In this document: piece after piece, positions 54,853-64,000 of the stretch | Numbering within the stretch: position 1 is the stretch's first letter | Layout of the letters: the number at the start of each line of letters is the position of its first letter | NCBI GenBank assembly: GCA_930367205.1 | Contig: OV884015.1 | Coordinates: 106,332,509 to 106,396,508 of the forward strand | Origin: Acanthosoma haemorrhoidale | Lineage: Eukaryota > Arthropoda > Insecta > Hemiptera > Acanthosomatidae | DNA length: 64,000 nt | Direction of reading: 5' to 3' | Program-made: the position numbers and the translations under genes | Notes under the pieces: generated by a model | Told to the model about the DNA's origin: nothing | Databases searched by the model: none | Seen by the model: the letters and a program-made list of their open reading frames with translations, nothing else

Positions 54853-55203
54853 ACTACAGTAGCTGACAAACCCGGTATTTAACACGATAACCCCCGCTCC
54901 GTTTCTCCATCGATGGCGAGATGCAGTCGACGCAGGAACGCTTTAGTCTTAGGTTCTAGATTTTAAGTTTAGTTCGTAAGTTTCCCACTTTGTAATTCGA
55001 AGGTGAGCTCCATCACCTAGTCCTGTTTATTTGTATATTGATCTTTTCACTGTAAAAAGAAATGCTGTATTTGTAATTCTACCCTGCTTCAAATGCATCT
55101 GCGTATGCAGCAAGAGGAGAAATTTGTAAATCTTGTACATTAAATTTTGTTCATCTATTTTTAAATCATGTTGATAAATAAAAGTGGTTAAAAAAAAAAA
55201 AAA
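54853..55203 (+). mobile_element. LINE family F (B-related), 3' end
   Basis: Begins with codons for LTNPVFNTITPAPFLHRWRD and AVDAGTL, related to the end of family B ORF2, then its own 3' UTR (AAGGTGAGCTCCATCACCTA, AATTCTACCCTGCTTCAAAT, CATGTTGATAAATAAAAGTG) and an A-tract at 55190-55203. Flanked by ATTCTACCCTC at 54842-54852 and 55204-55214. Confidence 0.75.
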
Positions 55204-55332
55204 ATTCTACCCTCTTTTAAATGCAGGTTATACTATGCAGGAAAAGGAGCCATAAATCTGTAAATTTGTTCATGGTATTGTTCATTTGTTTGTAAAATTA
55301 TTTAAATAAAGGGGTTTTGAAACAAAAAAAAC
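55204..55332 (+). mobile_element. LINE family F, older 3' end (insertion host)
   Basis: ATTCTACCCTCTTTTAAATG, CAGGAAAAGGAGCCATAAAT, TTTAAATAAAGGGGTTTTGA and an A-rich tail repeat in order the 3' UTR of the copy just before it (ATTCTACCCTGCTTCAAATG, AGCAAGAGGAGAAATTTGTA). The younger F copy therefore seems to have inserted into an older one. Confidence 0.65.
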
Positions 55333-55379
55333 AAAATTATTGATATTTATACATATTTATGTAATAAATAGCTACATAC

Positions 55380-55516
55380 CTTTACCCCGTTGACGTACCA
55401 ACTGACGACCGGAGCCGGGTTGGACTTGCCGGAAGTGCAGTTGGCCAGGATGTGATCGTCAGCGACGGAGTACGTGTCCTGCAGTCCGGAGATCTGCGGC
55501 GGGCCGTCCGGGTAGG
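55380..55516 (-). CDS. Beaten-path-like protein, exon encoding first half of an Ig domain
   Basis: Minus-strand exon of 137 nt with acceptor TGTGTTGCAG (splice after 55517) and donor AAAG/GTATGT at 55379. It begins with two bases of a split codon and ends in phase 0: YPDGPPQISGLQDTYSVADD, HILANCTSGKSNPAPVVSWY, VNGVK. GPPQISG, then D-x-ILANCTSGKS-x-PAP, then SWYVNG are the hallmark of the second Ig domain of the Beaten path family: first Ig cysteine (C26), possible N-glycosylation at NCTS, and the core tryptophan W39. The second cysteine is supplied by the exon at 22131-21897; the spacing of 62 residues is normal for an Ig domain. Sidestep-family receptors are the known Beat partners. Upstream exons (signal peptide, first Ig domain) were not recognised in 55517-64000. 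Confidence 0.88.
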
Positions 55517-58500
55517 CTGCAACACAGACCACACATCATACTGTGCACGTTGCATACTTATCTGCATAGTGCAGCGATGCATCATGTGTTTTAGGGATGT
55601 AAATCAGACAAGCCGCTGTGCATACATGCAGAAGACTGCATTAAATGCAGAATGGTGAAAGGAATGTGAATAACTTATCTTTTTGGGTTGTAATATCTTT
55701 GTGGGAGACTGCTAGGTCTTAAAAAATACGTGAATTTGGATCAAGAGTTCAATTTCCTCGCTAATTATCCCCAAGTTTTTTAGATTTCATTTTTTCACTG
55801 ACCAAAATTAAATAATATGTATATATTGTACAATTCATGATATTTAAGCATATCATGGCCAGGAACCTTCACAGATGTGACCAGATGGTAAGCATCTTCC
55901 CTTATGTTCCTAAGAGTGGGGATGAGATAAACGGTCAGTCTTAGCACGACCGCCGAGAAGAGCGGATTCTTAGCAAGCTCCCGAACTGGCAGTACCATAC
56001 AGGAAGAGAGGAGAAGAACCAACAGCAGACAGTAATGTTGATTGGATTATACGGAGATCATCGATTAGGTGATATTAATATTGTTTTTATTATGGATCCA
56101 TTAAAAGAAATTGAGCTCAAATTTCATGTTTTTTGTAATTAGTAGTAAATATCCTAATTTAAGAACGAGATGAATATTTTTTTTATATACTTTTTGTCAG
56201 CACTCTATAATTATAATTATTTGTTATAACCATTTTATTTGTATATATTTCACAATTCCCAGTTTCTCAATTTATTAATAACTTCAACATTAGCCTTGAG
56301 ATCGGGCGATTCAATCGGGATAATTTCCTATGTCAAAGACATAAAAACAAGTTGAATTAAAGATCTCATGACGGACCTGCCAAATTAATTAAGGTAAATT
56401 GATCAAATAAAGTAGAAAAAAAAATGAGGTAGGTTTCAATATATATATATATATATTATAGTAAAAATAGATCTCTTAGTTCCTTTGAACGTTACAGAAA
56501 TTCTTTAATTTTGCAGAGCGAATCCTTAGCGTCAAATTCAGGTTCTTTTTTGATGCCTGATCAGCGATGAACTGTGATCCTAAAAATTTTGTGACTTTTC
56601 TTCATTGGTTTTTATCAATAATCAAAGTAAAGAAATAGATTTTTTCTGTGTGAAGTAAATTTTGAAAAATATTGAGTTCATGATGAATGTACCAAGTCTG
56701 TTCTATGATTCTTGAAAACTTATTATTAAGGTCGCTGGATATTATTAACTAAATATATTCTTCACATCAATTACTTAAGCAAACTCACTAACTTGAAATT
56801 AATAAGCTTTTCGAACAAAACAAGGTTGAAAAATATGTTCGTGGTCAATACCGCCTAGAGGCGTTTCAACTACAAATAAATAGCAGGAGAAAATATACTT
56901 TTCACAACAATAAAGTGTAATTTATTTTATAATTTATAAATAATTAACAATAGTTAATTTATTAAGTGTAAAAAAAAGAAGTGTTACAAGGTTGATATAT
57001 TTGCCTTCATGTAGTAAACGTGTAAGTTGATTAAAATGTCTTAGCTCCCTCCGGGTACTCTTTAGGCATAAAATATTGTTTATTAGATTTAATTAAATTT
57101 ATCAACGGACCATTATAAACATTTTCCTATTTTAAATAGCATACTTGTATATCTAAGTAAGTAGATCGAATCAAGAACTGATTTTTATATTTAGTGTGTT
57201 TATGAAACAAATCATAAACAAAATCATACAAAGTAAATAAAACAAAATAAAAAATAAACTGAACTATATTTATATAATATGAGACGTGATGACATTAGGA
57301 ATATTTGGAATACAATTAATATCCTATACGTTTGCCATTATTTAAAATTTCAAATAAATTGATATCTTAAGAAAAGGGGCCCAGATTTTTTTTAATTTTA
57401 TTTGCTTATGACCATATTATACAGAAAAGCGTCAGTTATTAAGACCATCACTGCCCCTGGTCTAATTCTTCAATCGTGAGCAGTCCGATTCATTTCAACT
57501 CTTCAGATTCCTCAGAAACTTTTCTTCCTCGTTCACTCCTCGGCACCTTCATTTTTAACAAGACTATCACAAATTCACCGTCGTCATGGAGAGGGTGATC
57601 CCAGTTAGTTTATTAGCCGTAGTTTTTCAACATTTGAGTAAACCATCAATGCCTGCCCAGATGACTAAAAATTCTGGAGGAGGTATTCTAGCCATAAGGT
57701 GAGTGAGCACAGTAATCATTGGTCATTCAAGGACCTGTTTTAAGCCCATAAAAAATAAGATTTTCTCTTCTGATTTTCCATGCCAATTTATTATAGATGA
57801 ACAGATTTTCCTAGATTTAAAACTGTTAAGGTGTGGTATTTAGCTGTTCAAGAACTATTGACAACGGATAAACTTTCTACTTGTTTTTTTCCCAAAGAGT
57901 TCAAAAAACAATACAAATCCCATACATATAATTCGTGGGGTATGATTTTTTTTATGATCACTGATGATATCTCCACAAATTATTATATTATTAAATTAAA
58001 TTATTATGTTACAATAAGCTGAATAAGTTAATGACATACAGCTCAGTCTAAAACCTATCAGTCATATTTTCTCTGTTTTTTTTATTTCGCAAGTAGTCTT
58101 CGGGATTATTATTGTTAGAACAATTTAAATCTAATACTAAACATGATTGTGACGCCAATTATTTTTCTATTCCTTCAGAGTCCTGGCTGAGTCTTCTTTG
58201 GAAACATCTTTCAATTATTTAATAATAAAATATAGTTATTTAATATTAAATTATTATAAATAAGGAAGTATTTAATGCCAGACCGACTGCGTGGACCCAT
58301 TTTCCATCCCGGCATTTATTTAGGGGATTGCTTTTGTGGGAGTTCACTCAGCCTCTTGAGGATAAATGAGTAGCTCCTTGAATAAATAGTCATTGACGAA
58401 GTCCTTAAGTTGCCAAGACCTGTCCGTAGACTTTTTCTGAGAAAGCGGACGTGGGTTAAACCATTTTCACCTCAAAGCTCTGGCTTAAAATCCTTAGGCA

Positions 58501-58531
58501 ACCAATGTTTTATTTACACTTTGCAGGTCTT
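55517..58531. other. Upstream intronic DNA; no exon recognised
   Basis: Should belong to the next upstream intron of the Beat-like gene. Checked on the minus strand for a first Ig domain (cysteine, K-WY, D-x-G-x-Y-x-C) and found none. The minus frame at 55795-56022 (VLPVRELAKNPLFSAVVLRL, RNIREDAYHLVTSVKVPGHD) sits in a GC-richer patch and is protein-like but unrecognised. 56050-58400 is very AT-rich with no lasting frame. Confidence 0.4.
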
Positions 58532-58541
58532 TATGTTAGCA

Positions 58542-58994
58542 CATACCTCTTTCGAGAGGTTAAAGAACGCTGACCTGCACCCGTTGCTTGGTGTGCCTTC
58601 GCTGGGTGAGTTCATCCACCGGAGACACTTAAAAGTTTTTTGACTCGTGGCAGGACCTCACAAATCCAGTGTTTAACTCTATGACCCCACCACCTCTCCC
58701 GCATCGATGGCAACAGACTGGCGGGGAAAATTATGTTAAGAATTAGTATGTAAGTTAGTTTTAAGTTTGATCAAAAAGGTGAGCCCCATCACCTTGATTA
58801 AAGTGAGTTCAGTCCAGTCACGTGTAATGTGTATCATTATACTTTTTTATTCCATTTTATAATTTTTATAAAACAACAAAACCTGTATATAATGTAGCGA
58901 TGCTGCAGGACATACAAAATAATTTGTGAATAGATTCACCTGAGGATCTATAATTATCTCTAAATTTAAAGGTGCTATGAAAGGAAAAAAAAAA
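58542..58994 (+). mobile_element. LINE family B, ORF2 end plus 3' UTR
   Basis: Flanked by TATGTTAGCA at 58532-58541 and 58995-59004 (10 bp, perfect). Encodes TSFERLKNADLHPLLGVPSL, GEFIHRRH, a shift, then FDSWQDLTNPVFNSMTPPPL and PHRWQQTGGENYVKN. The full 3' UTR follows, to GGTGCTATGAAAGGAAAAAA. Confidence 0.9.
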
Positions 58995-59790
58995 TATGTT
59001 AGCAAAGGAAATCATCCTTGTTGCTATAGACAACTGTAACCTGATAGTGAGAACATGAAACTATCCTTCCACATGTTGGGTTCTGTACGGAAGAGACATC
59101 TACTTGACTGAGCTGCCCAAGCTGCGAGGAAGTAGCGGTCCTCAAATATGCAGACATACGCCACTCCACTATTAAATAGTGGAACTAAAGTTGTGGGATC
59201 TACAGAACTCACCATCTGCGATGATCCAACCTAAGCAGACTCTGCTCTCCGTTCCACAATGACTGAGTTAAAAATAAAGTTTAGGAGACAGAAGCCCCTG
59301 CTATTAGCATATATTAACATACTTTTTAGCCTTTTTATAATTTTTTTTTGTCTTCCTCTGTCTCTCCCGGAACAGTTTTTTTTTTAATATTCTCTGAATT
59401 AGCCCGTTTCCACAGGGTATTATTTCATCCCCTGGAGTATAAGTTACGTACGAAGAATATTCATGAAGTTGGAGTTTGAAATATGTTCCACTAACGTTCC
59501 CTTCTCTCCATGGCGTTATCGTCACAAGCCCGTACTCATATCCGTCGTCAATTAAATAAACTGCAGATTCCTATCGATCCAATGAGAATCTCCCTTCTAA
59601 TTAATTTGACCGTGTATCTCAAACGTATTCCATATTCAAATCAATTCGAATGTATGCCCTCCGGTATGTTTCATTTTATGCAAAACTGTAAGCCCCCCCC
59701 CTTCTAATAATTTCAATAAATATTTTAATGTACTATAGATTCATTCAATCCGTTACCTTTTATAAAGGATAAAATTACTTTGATATTACT
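58995..59790. other. No gene recognised
   Basis: The minus frame at 59024-59215 (VPLFNSGVAYVCIFEDRYFL, LFRTEPNMWKDSFMFSLSGY) is in a GC-richer patch and not low-complexity, with a GTGAGT just inside its start. Not recognised; it does not look like an Ig domain. The rest is AT-rich with T-runs. Confidence 0.35.
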
Positions 59791-60367
59791 TTTTTTTTTT
59801 TTCTTTCATAGCCCCTTTAAATTTACAGATAATTATACAAAATTATAGATCCTCAGGCGAATCTATTTACAAATTATTTTTGTGTTTCCTGTAGCGTCAC
59901 TACGTTATATACAGGTTTCGTTATTTTATAAAAATTATATAATGAATAAAGTATAATGATATACGTGACTGGACTGAACTGACTAATAAAGGGTTCACCT
60001 TTTTGATCAAACCTAAAACTAACTTACATACTAATTCTTAACCTAATTTTTCCCCGACAGTCTGTTGCCATCAATGCGGGAGGGGTGGTGGGGCCATAGT
60101 GTTAAACACTGGGTTGGTTAGGTTCTGCAACGAGTCAAAAAATATGATGGGTCTCCGGCGGATGAACTCACCCACCGACGGCACACCAAGCAACGGGTGC
60201 AGGTCAGCGTTCTTCAACCTCTCGAGAGAGGTATGTCTGACCACTCATGATCCCATTCTGGAAATTTTGGAGACATTTGGCTGGAGTGTCAGTCAAGTGG
60301 GTATATAGCGGGGCACTGTACAGCAGAGCTGGCCGGAGTTCATTCATCATCAGTTTGAGACGAAATC
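59791..60367 (-). mobile_element. LINE family B, ORF2 end plus 3' UTR
   Basis: Tail (plus reading) TTTTTTCTTTCATAGCCCCT at 59791; ends at 60367 in codons for SLRLKLMMNELRPALLYSAP on the minus strand. It contains the complement of QNFQNGIMSGQTYLSRE-like codons, LKNADLHPLLGVPSVGEFIR, NPVFNTMAPPPLPH, QQTVGEKLG. The frame 60099-60308 is antisense. One of the longest B copies. Confidence 0.85.
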
Positions 60368-60609
60368 AGGTCAGTTTAATGGTGACTCCAACATTAAATT
60401 TTTTATATTAACTAGAAATCACCAGTTATTTTGTACTGAAAGTTTTTAGTATTGTTCCCTTTACAAACGACTGACCTACCTCTATAGATTATTGCTAAAG
60501 GTCTTTTAATTATATTAATTCAGGTTTAAGACGCAATCAATAAATCAAAACAATTTTACAATCAAAAACTACAGACTGACGTACAGTTTATTAGCGATAT
60601 AGTAATAAA
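60368..60609. other. No gene recognised
   Basis: Short AT-rich spacer. Confidence 0.4.
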
Positions 60610-60950
60610 ATGTGTAACCAGTGGGAGCCCTGACAAAGGCCAATTTCTCCAATCATGAGCGTCTGTGGCTCTCGGACTCTTCGTCAGCCTCCACTAGCTC
60701 GTATCCGGTGACGCGGCTGATGGACGAGCGTGGGGTACTTCTCAAGACTCCGCTTCTTCTTTCGCATGCGAGGGAAGTGACAATCATGTGCATTTGGGAG
60801 GCCTCTGGGCTTTTTGTAAATACTGTATGAATGAGCGAGGGAATGATGAATTGTAAATATGGTTTGAATGAGAACATTCATCTCAATTACTTATTGCCTA
60901 ATAAGGCAGATTGTAATTTTATCACAATGAAGAATATTATATATATATAT
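60610..60950 (+). mobile_element. LINE family A, 3' UTR
   Basis: TGTAACCAGTGGGAGCCCTG through CACTAGCTCGTATCCGGTGA to GGCAGATTGTAATTTTATCA and an (AT)n end. 5'-truncated just after the ORF2 stop. Confidence 0.85.
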
Positions 60951-61869
60951 TTAAATGTGTAACCAAACAGACTAAATGTTTTAGCTGACAGATAATTTTA
61001 GGAATCTGTACATGACGTTGAACTGGCTGAAGTTGGTTTACAAGAAGAGAACTTGTCATAGATTGATTACCTCACCGCATTCATTCAATGTCTATAGTGA
61101 TGAATTTTCACATAATGATGAGTTCTACTCTATTTCCTTATGTTCGGAATAGTTTTGTCTTCATGGCGATGCATGCAAGAATCATTCGAACGTTCCACAA
61201 TCAAAGGGAATCAGGTCTTTCACCAATAGAAAAAAAAAATGACGGAAACAATTTATTCACTCAACGTTGGCAAGAATTAATCCCACAGAATAAATTTAAT
61301 TTAAATACCTTTAATGATGACCTGCCATAGCAACTTCCATGAACTGCAGAGAACACAAAAAAAATTTCTAATAATAATAAAAAAATCCAATCCCGTCACC
61401 TGTCTGGATAATACCACTGGCATAAACTTTATTTATGACATTGTAAAAGAAAGCTCTCAAAAGTTTTATGAAAATTGAATAGCAACAATAATTTAGTAAA
61501 TAGTGTTGTGCATTATGAATCTATTAAGGAGGACCATTTTTTAAGGCTTACTAATAAGAAATAACATTTTTGTTTTCCTACGTATAAAACGCCAGTATTT
61601 CAGTTTTACGTATAAATTGATTTCTGGTTTTAGTTTAGATGCGCTCTTTCGGCTGGTATCTATTTCTAATAAGCCAATGTAACATAAAAGTAAATCTCTC
61701 TCAAAGACAACTCGTACTCAGTCCCAGTCCTACTAAACTAAACTGTCCGAAGGAAGGACATACAACTGAAAAAAAATACTGAATAAGTAGGACACATGAG
61801 TATGGATCCTGTGGAACTGAAGTTCAGAATGGGTGGCCATTTCCTCTGTGTTAATTTGTCTTTAATATT
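60951..61869. other. No gene recognised
   Basis: The plus frame at 61088-61330 (RIIRTFHNQRESGLSPIEKK, RWQELIPQNKFNLNTFNDDL) is protein-like in its second half but unrecognised. The remainder is AT-rich. Confidence 0.35.
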
Positions 61870-62380
61870 CTAAACTAAACAGACGCTTTGGAAAACTGTA
61901 CAGACTACTTCAAAGGACATCCAATATCTCAATAGGAAATAAATTACTAATCTACAAAGTTATACTTAAGGCAATCTGGACATATGGAATAGAGCTATGG
62001 GGGACAGCAAAAAAGTCGAACATCAAGCGTATCCAATCCTTTCAATTGAAAGTCCTGAGCACAATAGTAAATGACCCTTATTACGTCAGCTACAAAACAC
62101 TTTATAGCGATCATAATATACCCTATATTCTTGAACTCATCCCTTCCTAATTCATGAAATTCCATAGTAACCTATCCAACCACCCTAATCCCCTAGTACA
62201 TCATTGCACTGCACCACTTATCCCTATAGTCCTCCTTGGAGACTGAGTATGTGACAACGATGTGGGTTTAGGAGGTCTCTGGCCGTTTGTAAATGCTGTA
62301 TGAATGAGCGAGTGAATGCATATTGTAAATATGTTATGAATGAGAACATGTAATTTTATCACTATAAAGAAGTTTCAATC
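61870..62380 (+). mobile_element. LINE family A, ORF2 C-terminus plus 3' UTR
   Basis: Encodes LNRRFGKLYRLLQRTSNISI, NKLLIYKVILKAIWTYGIEL, WGTAKKSNIKRIQSFQLKVL, STIVNDPYYVSYKTLYSDHN, IPYILELIPS before decay, then a 3' UTR with a deletion of its middle part and the end AATTTTATCACTATAAAGAA. The first ~90 codons are open without stops, the longest intact family A coding stretch here. Confidence 0.85.
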
Positions 62381-62699
62381 CAATATTCAATAAAAAATAT
62401 TAAAAAGGTTACATAATGCGATAGATTGCTTGCAGCATATAATATTATTTTGTATCATAGATGAGAGTGTAAATATTCAATATTTATAAAATATGCTATT
62501 GGCCTTGGGTCGAATGATTATGCTAAATATTATGTTTAATGTTATTTGTGCATTATTATTACAGACAACGCTTAATAAAGATATTCCTGTAGATTCTGAA
62601 AATTACCATCGATCACATATATTTTCCATAAAAAAAAGAGAAATGCAAACAGTACCTAAGATTTTTCCGTAAAAATTCAAAACGGGAATATAGACGGCA
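62381..62699. other. No gene recognised
   Basis: AT-rich; no match. Confidence 0.4.
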
Positions 62700-63330
62700 A
62701 AAAGACTTGCACAGGCTCCTGTATTTCAGATTTATCCTGGAAAGAATAAACCAGCTCCTCGTCAACCCGGACCTTCAATGGGGAACCCTCTCCTCAATTA
62801 TCCCTAAGGTATTTGTTGGCTGTTCTTGGGATCTTATTACTCAAGGGTCTCTCCTCGGAGGATCCGCTCTGCTAATAAGGACCTCTTCAATGATGGGGTC
62901 CCTCGGGATCGAACTGGCGTAGAGTTGCTTGAGGCCGCAAAGACCTGAAACTAATTACGACAAGGACTTTTGTCTTTCTGTTGAGGGCTTAGAAGGTCTT
63001 AGTCTGAGGATGCACTTGACTGACCGCGGTTGTGAAACTTTGAAAACAAGATTAATTACTGATCTGAATCCAAACTTTACTCTTAAAAGTAATTCAAATA
63101 TTAGCAATAAGTGCTTTCAATTCCGCGAGTAACAAAGGACTGCTTGACAAAATGAAGGGACTGGATCATCTGTTAACGATTTGAAATCGTTTTGTTAAAC
63201 AGGAAATTACAAGTATTTTGCATATCACCAGGAGTACCGGAAGGTGTTACCTTAAGCCCTTTACTTTATTATCTTTACATTCCTTAACATTATAACAATG
63301 TTTTAGCCCTTTTTACAAGCATCAAGACTT
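62700..63330 (+). pseudogene. Degraded LINE reverse transcriptase segment
   Basis: The clear part is 63180-63265: IVLLNRKLQVFCISPGVPEG, VTLSPLLYYLYIP, then stop. SPGVPEGVTLSPLLYYLYI is the GVPQGSVLSPLLFNLYI motif of LINE reverse transcriptases, preceded by the usual NR-x-F/L-QV. The upstream frames at 62707-62922 (RFILERINQLLVNPDLQWGT) and 62929-63132 (FCLSVEGLEGLSLRMHLTDR) are protein-like and GC-richer, and may be an upstream part of the same element, but I cannot match them. Confidence 0.55.
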
Positions 63331-64000
63331 TGCGTTATAACAGTACACACTGGCATAATATGGACACATACAGCCCAGGACTTCACAACTACTAAGAGGA
63401 GATTGTTCTAATACTTCTACAAGCCACTCGCTCAAAATATCTATATATGGTTTAATCATTAGATAGTTTAACATATATTTTCGGTGTTATCTGTCCGTCA
63501 GTTTTTAGTTTTGTACTCACAAGTCCATTTTGACAATATATCATACAGGCCTCCCCATGGTATTGAGAATAAATATTTGCTCCAAACATTAAGGAAATGT
63601 TTTCAAGGATGGTTATTTGGATTTCGTTGATTATTTTTATGTGTTCAAAGTCCTTAACGAATAAACTGATAAGACAAATATCAATAGATACTTATGAATA
63701 TCCGGCCAATTTTCTTAAATACTAATGGAATTGTCATGAAAATACATATATATGTAAAGAAAACACATGCTTTTCTTAAGTTTATATTTGCCGCCGCTGA
63801 GCATGTCTTATATTTGACACCAGATGTCAGGTCGGACAGCTGTGATAGCGAAGAAATTAAATTAACTGTTAACCACATGGAAAGATATAATCATTTGTTT
63901 AAACGATCGAAGTTTTTATTTTAATTTAATTTTCAAAAAGAACCTGAAATACCGATGTAAGGACTTTTAATGTCGTTTCTGTTGTATTTTCAGGTGAGAT
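63331..64000. other. No gene recognised
   Basis: AT-rich to the window edge. Two overlapping opposite frames at 63681-63924 are unrecognised. The final bases TTTTCAGGTGAGAT hold both an acceptor-like TTTTCAG and a GGTGAG donor-like site, but no exon can be defined. Confidence 0.4.

Noticed and set aside
55452..55658. Plus-strand 68-codon frame over the Beat-like exon
   Set aside because: Antisense of an exon with clear Ig motifs and matching splice sites on the minus strand.
59024..59215. Candidate first-Ig-domain exon of the Beat-like gene
   Set aside because: Lacks the WY core and the D-x-G-x-Y-x-C motif expected of an Ig domain, and no fitting splice sites.

Overview
The window is eukaryotic and looks like AT-rich insect nuclear DNA. 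There are no operons or ribosome binding sites. Coding information is split into short exons with GT/AG borders, and the sequence is crowded with Tc1/mariner elements and 5'-truncated jockey-type LINEs. A beaten-path-like (Beat) gene plus these repeats points to an arthropod, most likely an insect; the order cannot be fixed from this sequence alone.

Host gene: I find one, on the minus strand. Two exons, 55516-55380 and 22131-21897, have compatible phases and together encode the two halves of one immunoglobulin domain of a Beat-like neuronal guidance protein. The intron between them is about 33.2 kb. The exons for the first Ig domain should lie above 55516 and the C-terminal exon(s) below 21897; I could not recognise either, so the gene is partial here.

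Everything else I can interpret is repeats. LINE families, named here for convenience: A (jockey-like, about 17 fragments with a shared 3' end), B (3' UTR ending in a short A-tract, about 12 fragments), C and D (related to B, with C-rich 3' tails), F (a further 3' end), G (one jockey-like relic) and a DUF4780-type element that keeps ORF1 but has lost nearly all of ORF2. Family E is a GC-richer repeat of unknown class, present three times, one copy joined to a CT-rich minisatellite. DNA transposons: seven Tc1/mariner derivatives, most with visible terminal inverted repeats and TA flanks and all internally deleted or rearranged, plus relics of a Tc1-like, a mariner-like and a pogo/Tigger-like transposase. 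No autonomous element is intact.

Layout: 1-21.9 kb, downstream side of the Beat-like gene, with the DUF4780 element, LINE fragments, two mariner derivatives, a 27-bp tandem repeat and a palindromic mariner. 22.1-55.4 kb, the intron, with most LINE copies, the CT minisatellite (34.8-35.6 kb), a 20-bp satellite (41.6-42.4 kb) and four mariner derivatives. 55.5-64 kb, upstream side, sparse, with LINE fragments.

Most notable: two palindromic mariner copies sharing one internal junction; internally deleted mariners that keep in-frame DNA-binding ORFs; a DUF4780 ORF1-only LINE derivative with a 12-bp target duplication; and a 20-bp satellite of 42 units without a single indel. Identity figures are by eye, not computed.
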